From contig CM060924.1 in NCBI GenBank assembly GCA_030737875.1, positions 153,072,197 to 153,136,196 of the forward strand: 64,000 nt of DNA, in the 5' to 3' direction. Origin of the DNA: Allium sativum. Its lineage: Eukaryota; Streptophyta; Magnoliopsida; Asparagales; Amaryllidaceae. Under the pieces are notes generated by a model. The model was given only the letters and a program-made list of their open reading frames with translations, did not search any database and was not told the DNA's origin. The position numbers and the translations under genes were made by a program. Below are positions 53,491 through 64,000 of the stretch, piece after piece. Position 1 is the stretch's first letter. Each line of letters begins with the position of its first letter.

Positions 53491-56400
53491 TGTAACACCC
53501 CACACCCGCTAAGGTCACTCACTAAGGGAATGCCTTAGTTTTGGTGGAGTATTTTTAGTGAGTATAGAACAGAAAAATTACAACAAGACAGATATAAGTA
53601 ATACTTGAAAATTTAAAACATCCTTTCATTGCAGCGGAAAGTAAAACATGTTTGGTTACATCACAAAACCATAACAAGAGTCAAGTACATAATATCCATC
53701 CTGATAAAATAGAAGTACATAATCCCACTACATAGACAATAGCCATAATAGAAAAGATAAACCGAGCTTAACTTCTACGGTCCAAGCCCAAAAGATAGAT
53801 ATAGCGGTCTGATCCAAGCCCACTAGTGCTAGGCCCACTCTGAAAACCTGAGGGTAGGGAAAAAGATAAAAACAACGGGGTCAGACATAAGTCTGAGTGA
53901 GTCCTATAACCCTAACAATACAACCATTAAAGTAATTAGGGTATGACATAAACAAGGTACGGTACCTCTGGGGATAATGACTACACTAAGTAGCCTACTA
54001 AACACCGGATGTACTACGATAACCGAAAATACGCATTTATCCACCCAATGATAATTTCTAGCTTACACCACCCCAGATCTACCCACTCAAGGGTAATTCT
54101 TACACTGCACCACACCAGTTCTACCCACCAAGAGTAATTCCTACTTAAAGGTTGATCCCACTAAGTGTACTTAGTAATTTTTACCCAGTAGTTTCTTGTA
54201 CCCCTACACAGGTGCCGTCTGCCCCTATCTTTACTAGGTGTACCCACTACTCCCAAGCGATCGGCTCCCTACCGTAGATACTCGTGCTGGTCCCACAAAG
54301 GGGGTGTATCATTCCCCAAAGTGGCTACCAGATAATATCAACTGTGCACGGCTTTATATCTACACGATGCAACAACGACTTACCAACCAGCCCGGGTCCA
54401 CACACGCATATGAAACCCGTTGATCCTGCGTTGCCACCGCTAACCCGTTTTGGCCACTTATAGTCAAGCCCAATATGCGTGTCCCGTCACTCGACTAGAG
54501 TCGAGCCCACAAAGATACGTTTGGGATATTGGTTGAAATGGGCCCCCACAAGCTACTACTTAAGCTTGCTACTTTTATCTAGTGCATCCCACTTAACCCC
54601 TTTTTATAATCATGCCCCCTTACATGTTAAGGTTTGGTTAAGTCATCTAATTATATTTCAATTGCCACTTAAGGCACCCACTAGATTTCCGCATGCCACC
54701 CAAGGCACTTACTTAACCCTTTAATCATGTTTAATTACATGTTCCACTTTGGTTAAGTATTCTAATCGTATTTTCTATTGCCACCCAAGGCAACCCACTA
54801 GTTTCCTCATGCCACCCGAGGCACCCCCACTAGTTACTAAATGCCACCCAAGGCACCCACTTAACCCTCATGTCCCACTACATGCTAATTTGGTTAAGTG
54901 TTTCTTAATTAATTAAGACCGTGATCCTCCTAAAGACCTCTCACATTAGACTATCTTTTATGACCGCTGGTTAAGCCGGTTGGGTCCGGGCAGCCTTACG
55001 TCATAACCGAGTCTAACCTCGTGTCTTTACGTTAATCACGTATTTAGTTTGTGACTAAGACCTCTCACATTGGGCCAATCATTTGTAGCCGCTGGATAGC
55101 CGGTCGGTTCCGGGCAGACTTCCGCTACAAAAGGGTCCAACCTCGTGTCTTAGTTGATTAATTACACCTAATTAATTACCCCCACAATTAATTATCCCTA
55201 ATTAATTACACATTTTTCATAACATGGGTAGACCTAACTCAATAGGTAAATTCCCATGGGGTAGACCTAACTCAATAGGTAAATTCCCACTTATGTTAAT
55301 TTATTTTTATGGTATGCTTAATCATACCCAATCATACTTTTATTAACATATTTATTACCCCATCGTTCCCCACGTAAATCGTTCTCATTTCACGACATAA
55401 TAAAAGGGAAAGATCCATCACAAATATCATGGGTTTAGCATATAACTTTGTCATGGGTTAAGAGGATGTCAACTTGCATATATGAGCATATATTAACCCA
55501 ACTACATTTAACCCAAACTTGCACATTATCATACACAGGATTTGCATAACATGTTGCATATGAGCTTGCATATTATCATACACATATCTTGCATAACATG
55601 TTGAACTTGCATATAAGCATTCTCATAACTTGCATAACATGTTAAACATGCATTTAAGCATACACATAACTTGCATAAGCATTCGCATACTTGCATAAGC
55701 ATTCACATACTTGCATATCACATTAAACTTGCATTTAAGCATATACATAACTTGCATAACATCATGCACATAACTTGCATAATCTCATAAACATAACTTG
55801 CATAACATCATGCACATAACTTGCATACCCTCATACACATAACTTGCATATGAACTTGCATAACAACATGCACATAACTTACATAATATCATGCACATAA
55901 CTTGCATAACATATTGAGCTTGCATATAAGCATACACATAACTTGCATAACATGTTGAACTTGCATATATGACTTGCATCTTAAAGGAGGGTAAACATGC
56001 ATAGCATATAAAGGTGTCATCTTGCATATGTATGCATCACATTTAAATGGGTAAACTTGCATGTCATGATTTATGCATAATATCAACCACTTAGCATGCA
56101 TAAAACCCAATACTCAGCATGCATACAATCAAATACTTAGCATGCATAAAATCAAATACTTAGCATGCATAAAATCAAATACTTAGCATGCATAACGCCG
56201 AATATTTAGCATGCATAAAATCACATGCATAACTTACATATCATGTTTCATATAACTTGCATATACTCTCACATATAGTTTGCATAACATGTTACAGATG
56301 CATAAATGTTCAACATAATGTTTTGCATCATAAAACATGGCATTAAACTTGCATGTAGCATAAAACTTGCCAAACACATAACATACAATATATTAAACTT

Positions 56401-57170
56401 GCATAAACATATTTATCCACAAACATAGCCATGTCTTATCATATCCTACCATAATCAATTTAACAATTGATTATTAAAGCTATAGGAACTCACCAAAACC
56501 AAGATTAGCAAACTTATGAAGTAAAACTAGTTGCCAAATATGAAGAAGAAGATGATTAGAGGTTGATTAGCTTGCAACTCTCTTCACTGATTTGTGGAGG
56601 CCATGATCAAGTTTCATTTTGCCATAGTTTAGTTACAAGATCTAATTATGAATGAATTAGGGTAGGGTTAGGGTCTTATTTATAGGATTAGGTAGTGTTT
56701 TAGGCCCTTAGATTAACCCTAGGTTAGACTAGGTCCGTTAGATTTAGGAAATCTCTAGAACCCAGCCCAAGACTCAACCAAAAACCAGATCTGGTGCACC
56801 CAGATCAACAGGGCCGACACCCTGTGTCGACAGGCAAGTCGACAGGGCAGTCGACACCCCTTTCGACAGCTCTGTCGACAGCCCTGTCGACATGGCTAGG
56901 GCGGGAATTTTTCCCGCCTGGCCCCGCTGGTTCCATTTTGAAATCTGAATTTGAAACTTTTAATTCTTTTTTTATCTTAAATTTTCTGCCAACTTCATTG
57001 GGCCATAATTGGGCCATACGGACTCCGATTCTCGAAAACTCGGACTCTATTTCGTGTATTTTTCCGAGACGAACGCAATAACGCAGCCCATTTCCCCCAA
57101 TTCTCACATCTGAGATTATTTATTCTATAATTAGTGAATTTTAGCATTAACTAAAATTCAGGGTGTTACA
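53491..57170 (-). repeat. Gypsy-2 5' LTR (minus orientation)
   Basis: 3,680 bp, collinear with 45649-49319. The 9-bp length difference includes one extra TCTGTCGACAGC-type unit in the GTCGAC cluster (56825-56891) and a lost AAG near 56549. TATA box on minus (CCTATAAATAA) near 56686. Confidence 0.93.
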
Positions 57171-57175
57171 ATTAT

Positions 57176-57731
57176 AATATCAAAAGGTTTTTGATATAAA
57201 GATAATTTGGATTCTCATAAGGGAAAAACCCGTTCTGTTATGCGGCGTGGTCTTATGAGATATCGTTTACTTGTTCGAACTGTTTTTAAACTGTTTTACT
57301 CATACCAGTCCCATGACTGACCCGGAGTTTATTTTGTTGTTTTCCCTAAACTCTTGGGTGCCTAAATTTGTATGGGCAGTCAAGTAGTCAGGATTTACAG
57401 ATATACTGGAAGAGTTGGAGCAGGAGGCTTCAGTATCATATAGCTATAGTTATTTCCGCTGTGTTGTAAGTGCTGTACTTTGATAATGACATGTATATTC
57501 AAGTACAGATTTGTATTTCAAAGTTATGTTATGAAATATATTTATTCGTTCCGCTGTGAGATTCGTGTTACTCTGATGTTGTGTTCTTCTTCTTCTTCTA
57601 TTCTAATTTTCTATCTTATCTTTCCTCACCCTCTAATTTCTTTCACTAATTACTAGGATTTTTCGATGTTTTGGTTATCGACATCGAGCTTATGTCGATA
57701 ACCAAAGTCGCTGAAAATCCGGGTCGTTACA
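57176..57731 (+). repeat. LARD-like 5' LTR, piece 3 (end of U5)
   Basis: Ends TCCGGGTCGTTACA at 57731. Homologous to the end of the solo LTR (16380-16582: GTTCCGCTG, TGATGTTGTGTT, TTCTTCTTCT, CCTCACCCTCTA). It contains a perfect 14-bp hairpin at 57671-57705. Confidence 0.88.
57671..57705 (+). other. Perfect 14-bp hairpin at the U5 end
   Basis: TTGGTTATCGACAT (57671-57684) pairs with ATGTCGATAACCAA (57692-57705) around a 7-base loop, 26 bases before the LTR end and 28 before the PBS. The solo LTR has a shorter hairpin at the same place (16521-16544) with unrelated sequence. Confidence 0.75.
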
Positions 57732-57733
57732 GT

Positions 57734-57745
57734 TGGTATCAGAGC
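57734..57745 (+). other. LARD-like primer-binding site (tRNA-iMet)
   Basis: TGGTATCAGAGC begins two bases after the LTR end. Perfect consensus. Confidence 0.92.
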
Positions 57746-60700
57746 GAGGTTAAGAATTACTTGGCTCTGTGGCGTGACTCGGTAGAGATAGGGTTAGTAA
57801 TACCCTAGATTGAGTTTGAGTGTATATATACGAGTGCGCGTATTTGTTATTGATATAAAAATTTGTTTTATATTGTGGAGATTTGTTGGTTGAGTTGTTT
57901 ATAGGTTCTGGTCGATCAGTTTGATCCACTGTATCGTTAGGGATTTTGTAAACACTCGAATACGATGAACCGTCATGGTATGTTTTGAAAAGACGGTAAA
58001 TTAAAATAAGTTTACCCAAGGTATATCTTGATACAGAGAAGATATATATATATATCAAAATTATAATATAATGGATATATTGGTTGTTATTATAATCGAG
58101 TAAGATTATAAATTAAATGGTCATGTAAATAACCAATCAGAATTCATATAAGTGAAATACGTGAAATCAGATGAATTAAACCTGAATTTAAACCAGAAAT
58201 TGAATTAAAATTTTGGAAAATTGGATAAGTGTTTGTACATGGATTTGGATTAAAAATAAGGAAAATTTAAGATCCTGGGAGATTTTAAATTGTTTTACAA
58301 GTAGTGTGAATTATATTTTGAAATGAATTTCAAAGTGGAAATGTTTAGAAATGGTTTTATAGTGTTGAACTCACTTCGATCGCTGGAAAATAGATTTTGA
58401 TGATAACAGTTGCATCATCAGTATTCATTTTCGAGTTGTAAGTGACGAATTACTACCAGAGATACTGTTTTGAATTTGTTTTGGGAAAGACAAGTTGTGT
58501 TGAATTTCAAAAATGGGATTTAAATATAGAAATTGGAATTTTTAAATAGATTTGAAATATTAACTTGTTTAAAAAGAAATAAAACGAGAAGTTCCTGTAT
58601 AAACGAAGTTTGTAAATAGTTCTTTTATAAACGAAGTTTATAAATGAAGTGAAGAGAATTATCATTGGATAGTTCAGAAATAAAAATACAAGTGTGAAAT
58701 TGAAAGGGAAATCTATTTTCCAACGGTAGAAATATCGATTTCAAAAGGAATTGAAATCGAGACTTATTTAAAGGAATCTGAATAAAAGAAGTTCAAACAT
58801 AGAATTTAAATAAGAAAATTCAAAGGGGATTTGAATATAGAAATTCAAATGGAATTCAAATATAGGATTTGAATGTATAGGATTTGAATATAGAATTCAA
58901 ATACATTGAAATGGAATTTGAAAATAGAATTTCAAAATAGAATTTGAATATAGAAAATATAAAGGAATTCAAATATAGGATTTGAATATCGAAGGTGAAA
59001 TGGAATTTGAATATAGAATTCAAATGGAATTCAAATATAGGATTTGAATGTATAGAATTTGAATATAGAATTCAAATGGAATTTAAATAATAGAAGTGAT
59101 ATAAAATTTGAATAGAAATTGAATAGAATTTACTAAGTCAATGAGGAATTAGTTAATCGAGTTTTGAATTTGAAGTTGAACTTTGAAAGGTGAATTGGAT
59201 TTGTAAATGGATATTCGAAATAGAATATAGAACTTAAATTTGAAATTTGGATTCAAATTAGTTAATAAGCAAGTTAAAATATATTTGAAAATGTCATGTT
59301 CAAATATAAAAGTGAAATAGACTAAGGAGTTAATTAGCAAATTAATTAACGAATTGAGTTAAAACGATCAGGTATAGTTAAAATAGATTGGGCAGGTATA
59401 AATATACATGAGATATGTATGGATAAGGTATGAAGGTATATAAATAGAATGCTCGACGAAAAGGAATGTATTTAATTCATATATGATATTTTATGCGCCG
59501 TATCGGCTAGCCGTTTGGCTTTTTCTTTTTCTTTTGGATTGGTGAGGGCCATGGGAGGCTATTTGAAATATCCCGATGCTCCTGGTACAAAGGAGGTTAT
59601 GGCGAATTTTTCCGGGAATGTAAGGAGTTAGAATATTTTTAAGATAATTTGATAGTTAGAAATCAACGTATCGACATATATATAGAAGTCGATAAGGAAA
59701 CGAACTTAGAAATAGAATAGTAAAATCAAAAAGGAAGACTAAGAATAAAATCTAGTAAGAATAGAAAGAGGAAGCGTATACGTGTTTAAAAATGAATAAG
59801 TAGTTGTATGGTATTGATTATTCGAGTAAGTACTCATATTTGTTTTGACGTTATAAATGTTATTCAGTCAAGGTCTGAGACTTAGTTCTACCCCAACTTG
59901 ATTGATTTCATTATTAACAAAATAAATAGTAAGATTTCAGGCTCGAAGATCAATGTTGAATAAGAGTTAGTTGAATATAGTATTTGGGTTGTCGTAACGA
60001 TGTTTTACACAATATCCGTTTTAACCCAAATAAGTGTAAGCTTGGAAATACAATAAAGAATATTTCCTAAGTATAGAAATAAACGAGATCGGAAAAGAGA
60101 TAAGTAATTGGAATATTTTCCAATTATAAATAATATATATTTTCTAAGTTTAGAAAATAAAGGAAGGCGATATTCGGAAATGTTTTCCAAATAACATAAA
60201 AGGCCAATATGGTTGTTGAAAATATTTGGTTAACAAATATTGATAAAGAAATAGAGAAGTGATTTAACTAATGGAATATTAATTAAGGGCTCAGTGACAT
60301 GTTCAAAAGGAAATTTTGATTTTTGAAAAGAGTAAACTGTTTAAAAACTCCCAAGGAAAGACTGTTTGAATTCAAAACAAATTTAACAGAAATTTGTGAA
60401 AGCAAAATTTGAATTAAAGTAAAGACAGTAGAGTGGTAAATGAGATTTAATTAGAATGATATAAAGACAAATTAGATTATGAGATTCAAATTTGAAGTGT
60501 AATGTGATAATCAAGTTAAGAGTTGGGAATCGAGAAGAAACTCGAGTTGAAATGATATTTGGTTCGGATATAAGCAAATGGTTGTGTTATGGATAAAAGC
60601 AGATTGGAATTTGATTGGGATGACCCTTGTATCCGCTGAATTGGTAGCATATGGAAGTGATAGAGTTGATATGCCGGAAAAAAGTACAAGTTTATATTTC

Positions 60701-61026
60701 TATTGGATATAAGATTTATGAGCCGAATTTGGCAAGCCGCTTGGCTGTTTGATTTTCTTTTGGGATGTAGATGACCCATAGAGGCAAGTTGGAGTTTGAG
60801 CTATTGACCAGTACAAAGGAGGTGCTGGCGAAATTTTTCGAAAAGTTAAGGAGTTAGAAAATTTTCAGGATTTTTGAAAATTTTCGATAATAAGAATTAA
60901 TTAATAATTTAATTGAAATTAAATTGGTTCAGTTGAAACTGAAGTTAAGAAGTGAACAAATATGTTCTAACCAGTCGAAAGGGTCGTCCTCTACCTTTTA
61001 GCAATTTCGAGGACGAAATTATTTTA
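57746..61026 (+). other. Non-coding internal domain of the LARD-like element
   Basis: 3.3 kb without any gag or pol signature on either strand. Contents: GAATTTGAATATAG/AATTCAAAT repeats (58790-59100); two related ~140-bp blocks (59500-59640 and 60716-60860) sharing GGTACAAAGGAGGT-type and AAGGAGTTAGAA motifs; and segments homologous to the LTR itself (59853-59945 with 44427-44515; 60111-60165 with 44646-44700). Short frames on the minus strand look like AT-rich chance ORFs. Confidence 0.8.
58790..59100. repeat. AT-rich GAATTTGAATATAG / AATTCAAAT repeats
   Basis: Degenerate units of about 20-25 bp combining GAATTTGAATATAG, AATTCAAATGGAATTC and ATAGGATTTGAATG. The ATTTGAAT and ATTCAAAT halves are inverse, so local hairpins are possible. 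Confidence 0.75.
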
Positions 61027-61038
61027 AGTGGGGAAGAA
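61027..61038 (+). other. LARD-like polypurine tract
   Basis: AGTGGGGAAGAA directly before the 3' LTR at 61039. Confidence 0.88.
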
Positions 61039-62170
61039 TGTAATGACCCGCATTGGCAGAGGTATTATAATTTATTTATTTAATTATATATATAAGGTGA
61101 TTAAGGGATTTAATGGTCATGGAATTATATAATGGTGAATATTTAATTAAAAATAATAAATTAAATAATATAGTTAATTCTAAAATAATCAGAATTGGCG
61201 ATATGGTGTGAACTGGGCAATTCAAATTATATAATTCAGTTTAGAATTGAATTTGAATGACGAATATATTCAATCGTCGATAGTCGAATGAATAAATTAT
61301 AATATAATTATAATCGAGCTTGAAATGGCGCTGCAGTTCGTAAATTGGCGATTCGAACTTCAATAGAATATACAAGATTCGTTTTAAGCCAGATTTCTGT
61401 GAAACAAGAAACGTGTGGAGCTGGTGAAGTCTATCTTTCTAGTGGAAGAGAAATATCGGGATTTCATCATGTAGATTTTGATTTATGTCCAAATCAAATA
61501 TTCAGAAAAACAGCGGTATATTCGTTTGTGGCCATAACAGTTATTTAAAAATATTTGAATATCGGGTTTGAATTTAGACAAGGTTCTTTTGGGAAATAGC
61601 GATAAAATAATTTTTAGAATTTTATTGTAATTTTTAATTAATTTATTAAGCAACTTTTTATTTGAAGTATTTCGCACCCTGAAATCAACATTTTGAAGTT
61701 TCAAAATATGATTCCACCTACCGGTATTTTTATATTTTTGGGACCGTGGAACCGAGCTTGATACAACGGTATCTTGATTTCTGTCCGTACGTGAGTGGAA
61801 TTTAGATAACACGGTACTTTGAAAAACCGAACTTTAAATACCGTACTAGCCCTAAACAAAAATCATCTCACCGATCAAAACACAAGCCACGTTGCTATTA
61901 TTTTCTACCGCACAAATGTGTGTTCCTCAAAGCAAAAACGTGGACCAACCAAAAGCCAAGAAAACCGTATACATGTAAATACCACAGAGTACCCTATCTT
62001 TCTTCTTTTTAACCACCGTGAGTTCCTAAGGCAATAATAATAAAAATATAATATAACGTAAAGAACAGGAGTAGGCTCTGGCTTCAACGGTTTATACATA
62101 TAGGAGGAAGAGTTGGGTTTGTACGCACTGAAGAGTAGAGAAGTGGAATATTGGAGAGGGAGATCGCGTT

Positions 62171-62263
62171 ATGTCAAATTGGGATGGATGCAGGTGCTGT
62201 TACAAAAAGGAAGGCGCCATTCTTCTGGGTGACGAACTGGAGACATGCATGAGCATGTATTGA
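62171..62263 (+). CDS. Leader micro-ORF, 30 aa, Cys-rich (3' LTR)
   Basis: Same length and frame as 42616-42708, with Lys-to-Glu and Val-to-Met changes. In a 3' LTR it would only be transcribed from the LTR's own promoter, whose TATA (61972) looks weakened. Confidence 0.25.
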   Translation: MSNWDGCRCCYKKEGAILLGDELETCMSMY

Positions 62264-63214
62264 AGAAGGAAATGGATGTATCAGCAAGAGTAAGAAGCTC
62301 GTGAGGTTTTTAAGTGGGTTCCGATGTCGTTGGGTAGGTGCTACCACCGTGAAGGTCAGGGAAGCGTTCGAGATCGGGACAGGAAAGTGGGATGGGTTTG
62401 GTTTAACAGGAGTGGAAGTTTCATGCTTCCAACGTAGAGGATGGAGCAAATACAGAAGAGTTGTGGGGAGTTGAAATGGCTTTCGAAATTCTGTACTGGA
62501 GGACGCGAGGAAGAAGATTCCTGTAGCGGTCGGTTTTGAAACGGGACGTAAAAAATATAAGAGCCCAATTAAATAAAAGAAAAAGAAATGAAAGAGGGTA
62601 AGGAACGAAAGCATACAAAGGGTGGAGACGTGTTTACTGGAATAGATGATTTGAATAGCGTGATGGAAAGAAGTATACATGGTGGAAGAAAGAAACCGTT
62701 TTAAACAGGCGGGTTAGTCTTCAATGTTGGGCCGAGAAATAATAAAGGTAGATCCCGATAGGTAAATAAATTAAGTTTATTTTAAATTTAAAATAATGTA
62801 CTAACTTGTACATTAAATATTTCATTCATACGATATCAGAATCACGAACGGTCGGATCCGTTGGGACCGTAGGGACGAGGACTTCGAAATGAAACTGACT
62901 GGAGGTCCACTGGTGCTCGTTACAATTTATGGCGAAATAAATTGTTGGACTGAATCAAATAACGCAAACCGTTATTTAACGGTTAACGCGCCAATGTGAG
63001 TAAATCTCACTAACTCTGAACAGTTTATAATTTCATGTTGTATTTTTAGAACTGTTAGATATTGGCTGATTGACTGTGTGTTGACTGTTTGATTGAACTG
63101 CTAGTCAGTTAGTTGAAGTTCTATATTGATTATGTTTAACAGAATATATCATATGGAACTGAAAAGTGATGTTATCTATATTGTTTAACATCTGTGATGC
63201 AGGGAAACAGGTTA

Positions 63215-63236
63215 GAGGAATCCGACTGGATTCCTC
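63215..63236 (+). other. Perfect 9-bp hairpin in LARD-like 3' LTR
   Basis: GAGGAATCC, loop GACT, GGATTCCTC. Counterpart of 43661-43682; the only change is in the loop. Confidence 0.7.
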
Positions 63237-63582
63237 AACATTTATTTTATTGTTTTTCATACATTGTGATATATGATGTGATATATAATCTGTTATGGAT
63301 TATGTATGTTGAAATGACATTGATCATTGTTATTCGATATTTTTAATATCAGAAAAGACCCTGGGATGTAAAAAGAATTATTTCAATGTATATTGAAATA
63401 AAGGGATTTTATAAAATCAACAGATTTTATTAAAGGAAATATTTTGAAAGTAAATAAAAGGAAAAAATGTTTTTAAAACGAATAGAGTTTTATAAAAGGG
63501 AAATCATTTGTAAAGTGAAGAACTGTTACTAAAAGAAAATCTTTATAAATGAATAGTTTATTTGAAAAGTAAAAGGAGTTAA

Positions 63583-63970
63583 TCGATTAGAGTTAAAGTA
63601 AAAGGAGTTAAGCGATGTTAGTTTAATCGATTTGAGTTAAAGTAAATAGAGTTAATCCAATAGTGTTAGTCCAATAGAGTTAATTGATAAGGGTTAATCG
63701 AATAGAGTTAATTGATAAGGGTTAATCGGATAGAGTTAATTGATAAGGGTTAATCGAATAGAGTTAAGTGAAAAGAATCAATCGAATATAGTTTATTCGA
63801 GGAAAGTAAAAGGAATTATCGAATATAGTTTATTCGAAAGGAGTTAAGCGAAATGAGTAAATCAATAGCGTTAGTCAAGTAGAGTTAATCCAATAGTGTT
63901 AGTCCAATAGAGTTAATTGATAAGGGTTAATCGAATAGACTTAAGTGAAAAGAGTCAATCGAATATAGCT
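63583..63970 (+). repeat. GAGTTAATCGAATA minisatellite in 3' LTR
   Basis: Contains three AGAGTTAATTGATAAGGG-type units in tandem (63677-63765) where the 5' LTR has one at that point. Unit-number change between two LTRs that were identical at insertion. Confidence 0.8.
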
Positions 63971-64000
63971 ATTCGAAGAGGGTTAAGTAAGGAAATTAGA

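Larger units (their letters stand above)
45649..57170 (-). mobile_element. Gypsy-2: defective sister of Gypsy-1
   Basis: 11,522 bp with ATTAT duplications. LTRs 45649-49319 (3,671 bp) and 53491-57170 (3,680 bp) share ends and architecture with Gypsy-1 but form another subfamily. PBS on minus at 53488-53477 and polypurine tract at 49332-49320 are intact. The interior is only 4.17 kb: gag and most of protease are gone, RNase H is deleted, a ~299-bp foreign patch sits in RT, and many frameshifts occur. Despite this wreckage the two LTRs are nearly identical. Confidence 0.93.
23638..64000 (+). mobile_element. LARD-like giant-LTR retrotransposon, non-coding, 3' end outside window
   Basis: Both LTRs start TGTAATGACCCGCATTGGC (23638 and 61039). 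The 5' LTR ends GGGTCGTTACA at 57731 and is followed by a PBS; a purine tract precedes the 3' LTR. The 5' LTR is in three pieces (23638-24578, 42416-45648, 57176-57731), about 4.73 kb in all, split by a CACTA and a Gypsy element whose target duplications close perfectly. The 3' LTR is uninterrupted and confirms the order of the pieces up to the equivalent of ~44390. The 3.3-kb internal region has no gag or pol. LTR ~4.5 kb with ~3.5-kb non-coding interior is the hallmark of Large Retrotransposon Derivatives described in grasses. Confidence 0.9.
61039..64000 (+). repeat. LARD-like 3' LTR, first 2,962 bp
   Basis: Continuous copy of 5' LTR piece 1 joined to piece 2 as far as the equivalent of ~44390. 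The uninterrupted join at 61968-61972 proves that the CACTA and its 3-bp duplication are secondary. About 1.8 kb more LTR is expected beyond the window. Confidence 0.93.

Noticed and set aside
58021..58080. TATATATA stretch in the LARD-like interior as a promoter
   Set aside because: Simple AT-rich run without a downstream start context or ORF; not distinguishable from background.

Overview
This is nuclear DNA from a flowering plant, most likely a eudicot with a repeat-rich genome. It is AT-rich, its coding remnants are intron-split or eukaryotic, and nearly everything in it is a plant transposable element: L1-type LINEs with DUF4283/zinc-knuckle ORF1, Copia-type and Gypsy-type LTR elements primed by initiator tRNA-Met, a CACTA transposon and a FAR1/MULE-like remnant. 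There is no operon structure, no rRNA or tRNA gene and no intact, convincing host gene. The species cannot be named from the sequence.

Region 1 (1-8565) is a LINE graveyard on the + strand: an ORF1-type LINE remnant (1-1189), a ~230-bp tandem duplication (1190-1645), and a longer LINE with decayed ORF1 and ORF2 (about 1414-8565). Its ORF1 is split by a complete, non-autonomous gag-only Copia-like element of the TR-GAG type (3044-5159; 369-bp LTRs; TSD AGTAG).

Region 2 (8566-23637) starts with AT-rich sequence holding a very long solo LTR (8852-16582; TSD TTATT; about 5.8 kb once the inserted LINE is removed). Inside it is a minus-strand LINE copy with ORF1 but no ORF2 (8899-10807), flanked by perfect 22-bp target-site duplications. 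From 16588 to 22780 is the only stretch that could hold a host gene (minus strand, possible short exons, unproven). A FAR1/MULE-type exon remnant at 23514-23637 is cut by the next element.

Region 3 (23638-64000) is a Russian doll. The outer element is a large non-coding LTR retrotransposon on the + strand (LARD-like). Its ~4.73-kb 5' LTR lies in three pieces (23638-24578, 42416-45648, 57176-57731), followed by PBS, a 3.3-kb internal region without coding capacity, a polypurine tract, and a 3' LTR starting at 61039 that runs off the window. The 5' LTR was hit twice. A CACTA transposon (24579-42412, TSD TAC) landed next to its TATA box and later received a Gypsy (Tekay/Del-like chromovirus) element (25957-37468, minus strand, TSD GTTTA). 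A second, internally wrecked Gypsy of a sister subfamily sits at 45649-57170 (minus strand, TSD ATTAT).

The elements depend on each other. The LARD-like, TR-GAG, ORF1-only LINE, CACTA and second Gypsy copies lack enzymes and must have been moved by proteins made elsewhere. The first Gypsy has a nearly complete polyprotein but carries a nonsense codon and a changed reverse-transcriptase active-site residue. The least expected signals are paired hairpins, one with a compensatory base change, shared by the diverged long LTRs of the solo LTR and the LARD-like element.
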